Shown here in pieces: positions 10,217 to 22,490 of a stretch of 64,000 nt of DNA. The notes beneath the pieces were generated by a model. It saw only the letters and a list, made by a program, of their open reading frames with translations, searched no databases and had not been told where the DNA came from. Every line of letters starts with the position of its first letter. Position 1 is the stretch's first letter. A program made the position numbers and the translations under genes. The DNA lies in assembly GCA_963675135.1 (NCBI GenBank), contig OY776126.1, forward strand, positions 21,331,195 through 21,395,194, read 5' to 3'. Source of the stretch: Galeopsis tetrahit (lineage: Eukaryota; Streptophyta; Magnoliopsida; Lamiales; Lamiaceae).

Positions 10217-12071
10217 TTTTCTCAAGTTGTGTTGTGTTTAATGGAGTGTTCTAACAAAGCATGGACTTATGAAGATTAGTCTGTCAACTCAAACGCGCAC
10301 ACACATACCCAAGCCAACAAACACATAAATCTAACTTTTATGTAATGATTTCAGACTTGGGTAGCTGATTCTCACTCTTCACTCCTGTAATTGGCTATGA
10401 GAAAATGTTTTCATTTTCTTCTCTTACAATTACTCAAAACATCTGAAAAATATTACGTCTTTTAGGGATGAATTTCCTTGAAATTTTTTGCTGATCTTCT
10501 GCAATTCTGAGCATATACGTTTTAGAGTGTTCAGTAATCTTTATTCTTGTATGTGTATTATTGCTTAATGGTGCTTATTGACGGTCTGGTGCTGTTTGAA
10601 TTAGTAGGCAGCACCTAACATAATCATAAGCTACATAAACAATGAGCCATTTTTTGTTTTTTTGAGTCTTTTCTCTTCTTATTGCGAGAGATTAGGTTTT
10701 ATCCACACTGTGGCTCACATTTCCTTTCAAACTCTATTATTTTTGACAGTTATCTTATCGATGCTAACTTTTTTTTTTCTTCATAATTTTCATTCTAGTT
10801 CTAAATAATTAATATGTAGAGGAGGTGTCTGTCAAGTTTCAGCTCCTTTGGTTTGGTTTCAAATCTGATCACTTCTTTTGAGTTAGTTCACAATCTAAAA
10901 CTAATTTGTCCACATTTTCTTCCTTCCTAAACTACTGTTTCAAGTTCATGTGTTGTGATAATACCACATATCTGTCTGTGTGTTTTTTTTTAAAAAAACA
11001 TAAAAATAAAGAACACAAAATAGTGTTAAGAGGAATATGTAAATAGCGATAGGGCCATGCCTTTTTTTTTTTCTCTTGTTTTTTTCAGAGAATGATGAGT
11101 AAAGAGATATTATCAAATATATAAAGGATAATCTTAAATTCTTAACAAATACATGTGTGCGCCTATGTTGTGGACCCTTTGGATGTATGTAGTTAATTTG
11201 ATCCATTTTATTTGACCTTAAGAAATAATTTCGGTCTCACTGAATGAGGTTTGTGAGATGGTGTCGCACAAATTTTTGTGTTTGATTACAGTGTTTTCCT
11301 GGTGAAGTTTTACAGTGTGAATAATTTATTTATCAAATTAGTGCATCTTTCTGATAATTTTTTACGTGGTTGCAGTTGTCCAGTATGAAGCGCGCTAGAG
11401 CCACTTCAAAGGTCCATGGAGTAGACAATGCTGAATGTTGTTATTGTGCTTGATCTTTAACATTGCGATTTGTTGAACTTGAAAATCTTGCATTTAACTT
11501 TGGTGCCTGCTTTATAAATATTTTAAAAAAAGAACCGAAAATGTGTGGTGTGTGACTCCTTGAAATGAAATGAAATGAGTTGGTACATAATTGTTTATTA
11601 GTGAGTTTAAAAACATAAAGTCTGATATTTTAACAAGGTATAATTTGTCACTGATCTTCCTTTAGGTTTAAAATTATTTGGAGTGCCGTTCATTATTCAC
11701 TATTTAGTACTCCCTCTGCCACTCCTTCGAAGGTTTCTCATTAAAGAGCGAATAACTGGGGGATGCTTGAAATGGTAAAATAAGAAATTTTCGAAGGGAT
11801 GTAGGGTGTTTTTTTTTTTAAATATTGCCACTACTCTCTTTTTAAAAGAATAGCTAATTATTTTATTTTATTTTTTTCTGAAATTATAGTCGATAAATTC
11901 ATAACGTGATGTTAATTGTTCACCAATTGGAATAGAATACCCCTTAAAACCGTATTATTCGAACTAATTGAGTCATTTTTATTTTATTTTTTGTGGTAAC
12001 AAGTAGTGGTGGTGATCAGATTCAATCAAATCACAATAAATCGTCTTCTCATTTGGTGCTCCAACTATAGC
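10217..12071. other. MULE interior, no clear gene
   Basis: Downstream of the cystatin-like gene, AT-rich with several T-runs. A short exon-like stretch follows a good acceptor (ggttgcag at about 11376) and could be a 3' exon. A small fold-back lies at about 11709-11812, with ccttcgaag words on both arms, and resembles a very short MITE. Otherwise I see nothing. Confidence 0.4.
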
Positions 12072-12088
12072 ATTCAACCATATACATC
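12072..12088. repeat. L1 target-site duplication, left copy
   Basis: ATTCAACCATATACATC, 17 bp, immediately left of the T-run (the L1 poly(A) tail on the minus strand). The identical copy is at 18340-18356. Confidence 0.93.
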
Positions 12089-12134
12089 TTTTTTTTTTTT
12101 TTTTGACAAAAGATACAAGAAAAGAATCAAAACA

Positions 12135-15100
12135 TCAAATCTTCTTCTTGAATCTTCTAACGGCATCTTCTCCACTCCATTCATATGGAATTGAAGAGAT
12201 GAAAGCTTTCTGAGCAAGACCATGAGCAAGCATATTATTTTTTCGATCCACATGACGGTAATCCCACACTAGGATTGATTCAAGCTTGCCCCTTATTTCC
12301 TGAACTAACTCATTTTCAAAACCATCCAATTTAACCTCCGCCAATAATGCTGAAATGACCATGGTCGAATCCGATCGAACTCCTTTAATTTGCAACTCCT
12401 TTGAACCACAATATTGGATTCCTTTTCTTATAGCCAGAAGTTCAGCAGCAAGAACCGTCCCCGGATTAGTTATCCTTTCTGATCCTGCACAGATAATAGT
12501 GGTCTTGTTTTTTAGAAGAGCAAAACCAATGGCGAAAAACTGTTTATCTGGATTAAAAGCCGCATCAGAAAAGAGTGTATAATCCACACTTGCCATTTGA
12601 TCTTGCTGGTCACCTCTTACATCTTTACCTTTTCCATCCAGAATCATATATTTTGAATCCTCTATGTAGTCAATAATAGCCCATTGGACATTCTTTGCAA
12701 ATTTACCAACTCTTCTCAATCCATTATGGCTCCATTGGCATCTAGTTTTCCAAATGCCCCAGGCTATAGTAAACACCAATGCAACTTCTCCTTTGCTCAT
12801 ATCTTCAAACATTTTTATGAAAAATACAGATACACATGTCTTCTTAAGATTTTTAATAGTATGCCACAATCCATGCGTTTTCCATATTTCCTTGATTCTT
12901 GGGCACCAAAATAAAGCATGCATCGTATCAGCATAAGAAAATCCACAAACACAGCAAGATGAATCAATTGGAATATGATGTGATGCTAGATTACCTTCTG
13001 TAGCCACAATGTCCCTCAGCATTTTCCACCCAAAAATGCGTAATTTTGGTGGAATCTTCATTTTCCAAATGAACTTGTATATTGCATTTAATTTTTGGGT
13101 ACTAGAAGGACCATCTTCCCTAAAAGCGTGCTTCTTGCTGTCCATGGAAAGAGCAAAGTGATATCCAGAAGCTACTGTGTATTTTCCAAGAGCTGCTAAA
13201 GGCCACCATATCGAATCACTTTTATGTTTACCAATCAGAGGGGTTTCAATAATAGCACTAGCTTCAAAAGGGTGAAAGGCCTGGTTAATAAGTTCAACAT
13301 TCCATGCATAGTCATTAGATATGAACCTATTAACCGTGGATGAGCTTACCTGCTTTGTTGACGGAAGTCCAGTATCCGAATTGAGGATCCATCTATCTTT
13401 CAGAATTCGAACACGTTCTCCGCTTCCAATTCTCCATCTGCACCCTTTCTCAATGATATCCTGACTCCAGTAGATTGATCTCCATATGAAGGATGGATTT
13501 GAACCTAAACCAGCTTCAAGCATATCTTCATGTCGAAAATATCTTGCTTTAAAGATTTTACTGACCAACGAATCTGGCTGGCTGATAATTCTCCATGCTT
13601 GTTTAGCTAGCATTGCCTTGTTGAATAAGACCATCCTTCGGAATCCCAATCCACCCTCCTCTTTTGGCTGACAAAGAGTATTCCATTTTGTCCAATGCAT
13701 TTTGCCAGCCTCAAGTTGCCCGCCCCACCAAAATTTTGCCATTAATCTTTCTAATTCCGCGCAAATTGATGTAGGTATGCGAAAACAAGTCATTGCATAT
13801 GAAGGGATGGCTTGTAAAACGGCTTTAATGAGGACCTCTCTACCACCTTCCAAAAAAAACCTATGATTCCATGAATTGATTTTTTTACGAACTCGATCAA
13901 TCAAATAACCAAATTGCAAGCGTTTAGCCTTGAGAGAATAGGTTGGCAACCCCAAATAAATCTCATGACCCTGAGTCTTCTTAACTCCTAGAATTGAAGC
14001 CACCCTTGTTCGGTTTTCCTGAGTAGTGAGAGGACTAAAAGATATGGCTGATTTATCAAGATTTACAACCTGTCCCGATGCCCTAGAGTAGATGTACAAG
14101 CACTGCTTCAAGTAAAAACTAACCCTGGGATTAACTTTTACAAAAATTAGGCTGTCATCAGCAAAGAAAAGGTGTGAAAGCACCGGGGCCGATCTTGCAA
14201 CTTTGACACCCATAATCTTGCCTAATGCAACATTTTTTGATATCAAGGATGACAGACTTTGAGCACATATTGCAAATAAATACGGGGATAAAGGATCACC
14301 TTGTCGAAGCCCTCTTGATGGTGTGAATGAGTGGGACAAAACTCCATTGAAGCAGACACTGTATTGAACCGTCGAGACACATTTATAAATAAGCTCAACC
14401 CATCTTTGTGAAAAGCCCATATTTCTCATTGATTCTTTAATGAAAGACCATTCCACCCTATCGTATGCTTTACTCATATCAAGCTTCAAAGCAGCGTAGC
14501 CCTCATGACTCTTGGAGGATCGAATCCAATGCATACCTTCATATGCAACAAGAACATTATCCGTAATAAGGCGACCCAGAATAAAAGCACTTTGAAAAGG
14601 GTATATGATGTCATTCATGAAGCATTTCAACCTGTTTGTAATTGCACGAGCTACAATTCTGTAGCTAACATTACATAGACTAATAGGTCTAAAATGTGAA
14701 ATCAAAGATGGATTCTTAACCTTTGGAATGAGCGCAATAGTAGTGTCATTCCAACCCTCCAAAGAATTGCTACCATTCAGGAAACTCAAAATGGAATTAG
14801 AAATCTCACTCCCAATAGTATTCCAATTAGATTGATAGAAAGAAGCAGGGAAACCATCAGGACCCGGAGCTTTCCACGGATTAAGGTCATTAACCGCTTT
14901 ATCAATATCAGCTTTAGTAAAAGGAGCATCCAATAATAAAGCCCCCTCCACTGTGATGGATTTTGACAATGCCTCAGTTGCCCTTAAAATATCAATTCTG
15001 GATGGATGAGAAGAAGTGAACAAATCTTTAAAATAGCCCACAAAACAGTCCTGTATATCATCAGCGTTTGTAATTTCCACACCATCAGCATTTTGAATGA

Positions 15101-16220
15101 CCCCAATACGATTTCTTGCCCGTCTCGAACAAGCCTTATCATGAAAAAACTTCGTGTTTCTGTCTCCTTCACGTAACCATTCCACCCTTGCCCTTTGTTT
15201 CCAATAAATCTCTTGTTGGGATTGAAGTTTGTTTACTTCTCTTTCCAGAACCCTAATTCTACCCAAATCAGGATTCATAACATCATCTTTCAATTCAGTC
15301 TCAATGGCATCATTGGCTTGTTTGATTCTGTAGTCCAACGTTCCCCCTTTTGACTTCGCCCATTTACCCAATAACACACGACAATCATTAAGTTTTTCCA
15401 AAACATTGTCTTGAGTGTCCTTTTTTTTCCAGATTCTATCAAAAACGCCTTGAAAATCCCTTTCTTTGAGCCAATGATTCTCAAATTTGAAACTTCTTTG
15501 CTTAGGACCTGCTGTGCGATTCGAACTAGAAAGGATTCTTAGCAAAATAGGACGATGATCTGATCCGTGAAAGTCCAATGCCTTGGCTTTAAAGTTTGGA
15601 AATAACTTAAGCCAATTCCCATTAGCAACAAACCTGTCCAACTTTTCTTTGATTAAAGCTCGCCCACTTTGCTTATTAAACCACGTGAATTTAGGACCCG
15701 AAGACTTCAAAGTTTTTAATTCATTATGGTCTAAAGCATCCTGAAAGAGCTGGATCCTTCTCAAATTAGTGTTATCACCTCCTTTCTTTTCATGTTTATA
15801 GAGAGTTTCGTTGAAATCTCCTCCAACAATCCAAGCAGAATGGTAACTATTATTGCACTGATTTAGGCGTTTTAATAAGTCCCAAGAAAAATGTCTTTGT
15901 GATGAAATTGGGTTTCCGTAAAAGCCCGTAAATCGCCAGCAATGTGTAGTGTCATCAATTGAACAATCAATATGACCCAACGAGTAAGATAAAATAGATA
16001 CTTTCCAATCATTCCAAAACAGGCAAAGACCGCCTGAACAACCCCTACTATCCACATTAAAAACATGTTGAAAACCTAATTTACTTCTAAGATACTCCAC
16101 TCTATGCTTAGAGCATTTGGTTTCACAAACAAACAACAAAGACGGACTGAAATTACTAATAATACTACTAATAGACCCAAACGCACGAGAATTATTAATT
16201 CCTCAACAGATTATGCTCAT
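12135..16220 (-). pseudogene. L1 ORF2: endonuclease-reverse transcriptase-RNase H, one nonsense codon near start
   Basis: A 1334-codon open stretch ends at 12135. Counting from 16139, it has an apurinic-type endonuclease (GGDFNE; GSDHRPI at about 190), reverse transcriptase (APGPDGF at about 424, LKLDMSKAYDRVEW, the FADD catalytic box at about 658), a zf-RVT cysteine/histidine cluster (CCVCGFSYADTMHALFWC, about 1060) and an RNase H with catalytic Asp (SDAAFN, about 1190), Glu (AAELLAIRKG) and Asp (VRSDST). The frame is open back to codon 6 after the ATG at 16220, where TGA (16203-16205) interrupts M-S-I-I-C-stop-G-I-N-N. Related L1 proteins start with a WNCRG-type motif holding the catalytic Asn. 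Here the S-W-N portion appears deleted and the R codon mutated, so the endonuclease should be inactive. Confidence 0.9.
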
Positions 16221-17618
16221 TCCGGCTGGCGGAGCCGATCCTCGTCGGTCTCCACCTTACCATTCATCTTGATCTCTTTCCCCACCTCCTCAGCCAATTT
16301 CCTTGCCTTTTTAAGCCCATCCGCTGCATTATGTAGATTGTTAAAATCCTCCCACACCGTATTCTCAGCATGGCCTCCCTCCCGATTATGAAAAGTCCTC
16401 TTTTTGCATGGCCCCGAAGAACTGAACATAGAGTCATCATCCGAAGTCTCCTCCCTTGCATGTGTTTTTCCAATGTCATCATCATTTTTCAGAAGTCCCT
16501 CAAAAACTGGGACATAAGGCGCCTCTCCTTGACGAATAATTTCCACATATTCATCAAAATCATAGATTCTGAAGACTACACGATAGTCCATGCCATTGTC
16601 ATCGCCCCAAAGTGGTATTTTAAAGAGCCTGTACTCATAATCAACCGGCACAATAAAGTTCAGTGTTTCCAAAAACATACCTGAGATAGGATCCAATTTA
16701 TGCCTTCTTAATGAGCTCGATCCTTCGTCCATACCTTTACGCAAAACGATGAACCACCCTTCTTGGCCTTGGTCCAGTTCCCAATCGAAGTGAATCTAGC
16801 TACATCATCTTCGATAACCGCGCGCCTCTTTTCCCTTGGCCTTCCTCCTTTCCTCTAAAGCTTGATCCCCACCAACTGGATCTAACTGTTGAACCCTTCT
16901 TGGAACCGGTCCTAAAAACCTTTGCATGTCCTCGTCAGTGGGCCCTTTTGGATGATCAGCCATTCGATCAGAAAAAAACCTATGGCTTTGACGCCACTCC
17001 ACCGTTCTCCCTAATGCCAAACCACAGTCTTCCTCCACATGATCTAAGTGTCCACAAAGATAGCAAAAGTCAGAAAGATGTTCATAACGAAAATTAAATA
17101 GCGGCTACCTTTTCCTCGTTAACAGTGATAAAGCAGCACCGACTCAGTGGCTTTGTCACATCCACAATCACCCTGATTCGCAGAAAATCACCCCGTACAT
17201 CATCAGCCATCACCGAGCCCACCTCAATCACTGCTCCAGCCCTAACACCAATTTGTTTAGACATAGCACTCAGCATCAAGCCATGCACTTGAACCCAGAA
17301 GGGAACGAACTGGATCTTGATGTTAGATGGTACGTCGATCCAGCACATGCAACTTCTTCAGGACAACCACGCAAATTCCAAGGTTGACGAAAAAGTGCCT
17401 TCATCATCTCCCCTTCATCGGAGGAAAAGGCCAACACCAATAAAAGAGACCCGCAAACTTCTTGCTTTGATTTGCCATACCCTCTGCAACAGATTTCTAA
17501 GCTCAGCAGAGGTGATTTTCCTCCGAGCGATGAACTTGAGGACAAGAGCATTTTTTGGGACAATGATGTTAGTGGTTTCATGATCGGCCAAGGAGAAGTT
17601 TTCAAAGGCCGGCTTCAT
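16217..17618 (-). pseudogene. L1 ORF1: DUF4283 / CCHC RNA-binding protein, frameshifted
   Basis: Plant L1 ORF1 is an RNA-binding protein with a DUF4283 domain and a CCHC knuckle. Pieces in order on the minus strand: MKPAFENFSLADHETTNIIV from 17618 (DUF4283 start), then after a shift near 17420 MMKALFRQPWNLRGC, then PFWVQVHGLMLSAMSKQIG with DFLRIRVIVDVTKPL (17094-17348). A further shift near 17095 precedes the knuckle CYLCGHLDHVEEDC (C-X2-C-X4-H-X4-C, about 17030-17075). The acidic tail runs from 16744 to its stop at 16217. There are at least three frameshifts. Its TGA stop overlaps the ORF2 ATG as ATGA (16220-16217). Confidence 0.82.
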
Positions 17619-18339
17619 AAAGGTGGTCCGACATATTTAGAGATCAACTTGAAAAGTTTTGGTGTTTGGAGAGAAAATGCGAATTGTGAAGACATTTGAT
17701 GATTTCAGTTGGCTTAATTAATAGACCCAATACCACCAATGGAGACACCTTGATTTGCCAAACCAGCGTGCGGAGAGAGAGATATGGATTGAAGCAGCTG
17801 GCAGCAAATTCGAAACGCGAATTTTTTTTTTTTTGAAATCCGCCAATCACCATTTAAGACAAACCCACACTCCAAATTTCCAACTCAATGTTCTAAACCC
17901 TAAACCCCCAGTGAAAATAAGCGTAGAAGACACGCCCTAAAGAACCAGACGTTTTGCACCACAAAACGAGAAGAAACAATGATTACCTCAAGAACAAAAA
18001 CCAAGAAATATTTCTGGAAGAAACTTTACAAATTCTCAATCACAAAGGCCCAAATTAACCAAAGTATGTTTCGAATCCAACCAAGAGAAAGGAACGGACA
18101 AAAATAAAATCAGAAACAAAAGTTCCGATTCGGAAAAAAGAAACTTTTTAACAAAAGTTCTTAGGAAAACTCACAATTGGTTTTCATAGAGAGAGAAAAC
18201 AATTGGAGAGGCATTAGTTCTCTAAAAAAAAACTCTGATTAATTAGTAGGGAGTAGTAATATTTATTCATACTCATATATACACATCAGATAAATGAGAC
18301 AACCTTTGCTTGCACCCATAAACTACTTCAATGTACTAG

Positions 18340-18356
18340 ATTCAACCATATACATC
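18340..18356. repeat. L1 target-site duplication, right copy
   Basis: ATTCAACCATATACATC, identical to 12072-12088. It marks the 5' end of the L1 at 18339. Confidence 0.93.
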
Positions 18357-20390
18357 AACTTCACATCATATTAATGATAAAAAATTCAAAATAGTAGATC
18401 TGAAAAAAAGATACATTAATATATAATTCTAAACATTATTAGTTGTACACCCATGCACGCATATCTCAAGATAATTTCAAAGGCAGAAAATCCAATCTAA
18501 GGCCACCTATTTACTTTAGTTTGAGATTATTAACCCCATGATACAAAATTTGCCCTCTAAGTGTGTGAAGATACACAAGATTTTTTTTAAAAAATTCTTC
18601 CACTTGGTAATACAAAATTCCAGATAAATTATCTCTTATACCCCTTATTTTTTTAATAAGTTATTGCTTTTCTTTTTTCATCCGCATTTCAAGGTGTCCC
18701 TTCTTCCCAGCTTTCTCCCCCATTTCAAATTCAAATATATTATGAATTCTTCTCATATCATTTCATATGTCCGTCGTGTTCGTTTTAGATTTTATTTTTT
18801 GTTTGATCGTGATTCTATTTTTGGAGTAATCGAGGGTTTCAGCAATACAGATGTAATACTTCATCTCCTCTCAAATTTCCGTCGTCTCCTTCTCCTCCTC
18901 GCCGCCCCGTCGATCCCCCCCTGCCTCGCGTTGCCGCCCCTCCCACACCTCCGATTATCCGCAAGAAGTCGAAGAGCAGTCACGATGGAGTCTTGATCTT
19001 CGCGGAGTCGAGGTCGATCTGTTCGGCGCCGGAGAGATCGACGAAGACGAGGCTCTCGAGATCGGGTCACGAACGCAGTAGATCCGAGTTATGGAAGAAG
19101 AAGCTGTCGACGAAGGCCCGATGAAGCAGATTTGATCTTTTCATTGGCCGGAATATTGTTGAGGCGAAGGAGTTCGGGCTCGTTCGCCGGAGTAGATCGT
19201 CTTCTCCGATCTACGCAGAACCTGAATGCCCCGTCATGGTGCTAATCTTCTCCGATCTACGCCGCTCGCGTGATGGCGGTGTAGATCTAGGGTTTTCTGA
19301 AAATAAGTTTTCCCCTATTTCTTCCATTATTTCTTCCTACGCATTTTCCAACTTGATTATATATGCTAGAAATATTTTTGGAGTGGGAATTGAGAAAAAA
19401 AGATAAATTTGTGGAGTGTGAATTACAGGTAAGCCCTTCATTCTCTCTTCTACGGATCTTTTTCTGTCATTCTCTCATCACCTTTGAATCCGAACCTAGA
19501 GCGTAAGGTCCCTCTGTTTTTTTCTGCTCACAGGACCTAATCAATGTTTTAATTTTCTGTGCTTCTTTATTCCTATCATTTTTTGCTCTGATTTTATTTC
19601 GGCTGCAGCTGATTAAAGATGCATTTGTTGTTGTTGCTTTCTGATTCTAAAATCTAATGATAATTGAACAATTCCATTTTTTTGCTGCCTTTGTTATAAT
19701 TAATACTCAATTTTTATCCAAACTTTGATGATCCTAATCTCAGTGTACACATATGAGGAAATCTGGGAATGTAAAATCTAGGTAGTCTTTGAAGTTTAGA
19801 ATTCAAAATCTTTTGGAGCCTTCTGTGAAAGTAGAACAGGACAGTTGATATGATTTGGATATCATATAAAGATCTATTAAAGCACACAAACATAATCAAA
19901 TAGATATTTTGTTCTCACATTATATGGTTAGAGTCACTCATTTGATCATATTGAATTATACATAAAATTGTAATTGGCATATAGTTGTGCAATTTACGGC
20001 TTTACTTTCATAAGCAGATATGTTCAAGCTATCTGTCATGCTTCAACTTTAGAATGATTTGCTGATTTAGTTGGTGAAACTTTTACTGCTTAAATCATAG
20101 TGTGAAATGTCTATGTTGAACTTTTAGCTTTTGCATATACTTACTTATCCTTTCAAGACTTCATACTATATATGCCTTTTATTTTTCAGCAAAGATTCCA
20201 TTTCCACTTACTCAGAGATTCAGGGCAATGCTGCAAAATGGTATTCTTCACTTGAGCACTGTTGAAGTCAGCTATGTGAGCAATCGCTCCTGGTATTCTC
20301 GCTTTTGGTGTTGGAATTGGACTAAAATCTGGAATTAGGTTGTTAAGAATGGATTTCAATCTTTGATGATAATTGATTCTCACTGGAAGC
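18357..20390. other. MULE interior with GC-rich exon-like block
   Basis: A marked GC-rich block at about 18860-19300 is surrounded by AT-rich DNA and ends before a plausible donor (ttacag|gtaagc at about 19429). It looks like the first exon of a captured or host transcript. The longest plus frame (18664-18996) is Leu/Pro/Arg-rich with no recognisable domain. 20186-20392 (after tttttcag) is exon-like but has no coding signal I trust. Confidence 0.4.
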
Positions 20391-20398
20391 ACTGGAAA

Positions 20399-21037
20399 TA
20401 GGGGTGGGAATAGGCCAGGCCGGGCCAGGCCTTAAGAAAAAAAGTCTGGGCCTGGTATATAATATTTGGGCCCAAGCCTGGCCTGTGGCCTATTATAGGC
20501 TTTTTTTAGAGGCTAAGCCTGGCCTTTTTAGTAAATAGGCCTGGCCCGAAAGCCTTTTAAAGGCCTCTTTAATATTATTCAAAATTAATTTTTACCACAC
20601 TTGTATTACCATTAAATTATAAAAACTAACTTTTTAAATTTCAAAATGAAGAAATAAGAACAATAAAAAATTAATCAAAAGATCCATAAAATTATACTCA
20701 AATGCAAATATTCATATCAATTATTTTTAACTATTACAAAGAAAAATAAAACAAAAAAATATATAATTTCTTCAAGATAATCTCATCATATATTGAATAT
20801 TATATTATATATTTATTGTATTTTTATATATTATATATTTATACATATAGAAATAGAGTTAAATAGGCCGGCCTGTTGGGCTTGAAAGGCTTACGAAAAA
20901 GCTCAAGCCCGGCCTATTTAATTAAAAAGGCTTTAAAAAAAGCTTGAGCCTGGCTTGTTTATTAAACAAGCCGAGCCGAGTTTTAGAAGGCCGAGCCGTA
21001 GGCCCCTGTCGGGTAGCCTGGCCCATTCCCACCCCTA
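20399..21037. mobile_element. hAT-type non-autonomous element (639 bp)
   Basis: Ends TAGGGGTGGGAATAGGCC and, inverted, TAGGGGTGGGAATGGGCC, flanked by the 8-bp duplication ACTGGAAA (20391-20398 and 21038-21045). Subterminal DNA is packed with aggcctggcc-like words on both arms, around an AT-rich core with no ORF. It is typical of hAT MITEs and is nested inside the MULE. Confidence 0.92.
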
Positions 21038-21045
21038 ACTGGAAA

Positions 21046-21237
21046 CCATTTTATTTACTTCAGTTTGTTTTGTTTTCTTCTTATTTGCTTTTCATTCTTT
21101 TCTTCTGTTAAGAGGCAACATCTTTCTTCTTTGGCATTATAAACTGATGCCCCTTATTTATTGAGCTTGTAACTTTTTTCTTGTACTTTATATCATCAAT
21201 AAATGTCTTTTGTCTAACAAAAAAAAAAAAAAAAACT
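21046..21237 (+). other. Retrotransposed 3' end with poly(A) tail
   Basis: tatcatcAATAAAtgtcttt lies about 20 bases before a run of 18 A (21220-21237). A polyadenylation signal followed at cleavage distance by a genomic A-run points to the 3' end of a reverse-transcribed RNA (LINE tail or processed transcript). The hAT element at 20399 interrupts the sequence just upstream. The source transcript is not recognised. Confidence 0.5.
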
Positions 21238-21283
21238 TAAGTGGAGTAACATTTTTTTACTTGAAAATCTTGTCGATATTCAA

Positions 21284-21510
21284 TATTTAATATATATGTC
21301 GATATTCAATATAGATGTTGATATTCAATATTGTGTGATATTCAATATTGTATTATATTCAATATATATCAGTGTTCAATATATATGTCGATATTCAATT
21401 TATATATATACATATATATTTTGATCAATAAATATATATATATATTTATTTATATTGATATTCAATATTTAATTATATTCAATGTATATATCGATGTTCA
21501 ATATAATTTG
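21284..21510. repeat. AT-rich minisatellite
   Basis: Repeated tcgatattcaatatatatgt-like units of 15-25 bp (about ten variable copies of gatattcaatat). Confidence 0.85.
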
Positions 21511-22490
21511 ACATAGTGATTATGTATGAGTTATACATATTATTTTCTAAATCAAATAAATATTTTTATATAAAAAAATTGAATAAAGAAAATTGAAATA
21601 AATATTTTTTACTTCAAATTTTTTAAAAAAAAATCAATAAAAATCAGAATAAAAAAAAATTGAATAAATTTTTTAAGTAAAAACTGAATAAAATATAAAT
21701 AAAAAATTGAATAAAAATAATTCGGTCTATTGAGGGAGAAACAAAATTTAAAACCAATTATGAATAAAAAAATTTAATAAAATATAAATTAAAAACTAAA
21801 TTAAAAAAACTTGGTAATAGTGGGAATTGATAATGTGGAAAATGAATTGAAATTGAAAGGGTGGAGCGAGAGAGATCTAGGAGATTGATGTGACTGATTT
21901 TTTACATTTGAAAATTTTCTTTATATTAAGGAGAGAGAAAATATATTATACTCCTACTAATTAGTTAATATATAATTAAAAATATTTTTTATATTAAAAA
22001 TTTTGAATTTAAAAAATGAATAACAAAATTTTAATTAAAAAAAATTGACGTAATTTTTTGAAAAAAAGTTCTGAGCAAAAAAAAAAAATCTGAATAAAAA
22101 ATTAAAAACAAAAAAAAATCAAGTAAATTCTGATTTAAAAATTTAAATTAAATTTAAAAAAAATTGTGTGAATTAAAAAATTTAAAAATTATGTAATAAT
22201 TTTAAAATAAAAAATTGGAGTAAAAACAGAATAAAATATAAATAAAAAAATTGAATAAATCTAATTTGAACACAAAATCGGTTGATTTGACAACCAAAGA
22301 TTTTGTGTCAATGAAAGAAACCAACCCCATTTGTATTATTTGAAGGGCATAAGAGTCTTTTTACAATAACATTTTGTATTTCCTCACACTTTATTAATCA
22401 CATGTATCAGCACACACTTAAAGACTCCAAATTGTACTAGAGAAAACTTTGTCCATTATTATATTATTAAACTGAATTGGGAAGTGCATC
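21511..22490. other. Very AT-rich right part of the MULE
   Basis: Long A-runs with repeated aataaaaaattgaataaa words; no gene seen. Ordinary complexity resumes at about 22270, before the right terminal repeat. Confidence 0.5.

Larger units (their letters stand above)
12089..18339 (-). mobile_element. Full-length plant L1 (LINE), 6.25 kb, nested in the MULE
   Basis: On the minus strand it runs from a 5' UTR (18339 to about 17619) through ORF1 (17618-16217) and ORF2 (16220-12135) to a short 3' UTR and a poly(A) tail, seen as 16 T at 12089-12104. Perfect 17-bp duplications (12072-12088 and 18340-18356) flank it exactly, so target-primed insertion is clear. ORF2 is almost intact, ORF1 is broken. 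The copy is therefore fairly young but probably dead. Confidence 0.93.

Noticed and set aside
11700..11815. Short fold-back with ccttcgaag arms
   Set aside because: Only about 20 bases pair and the ends do not match a known family; mentioned in the MULE interior only.
16104..17699. Several plus-strand frames of 60-105 codons
   Set aside because: They are shadows of the L1 ORF1 and ORF2 coding sequence on the minus strand.
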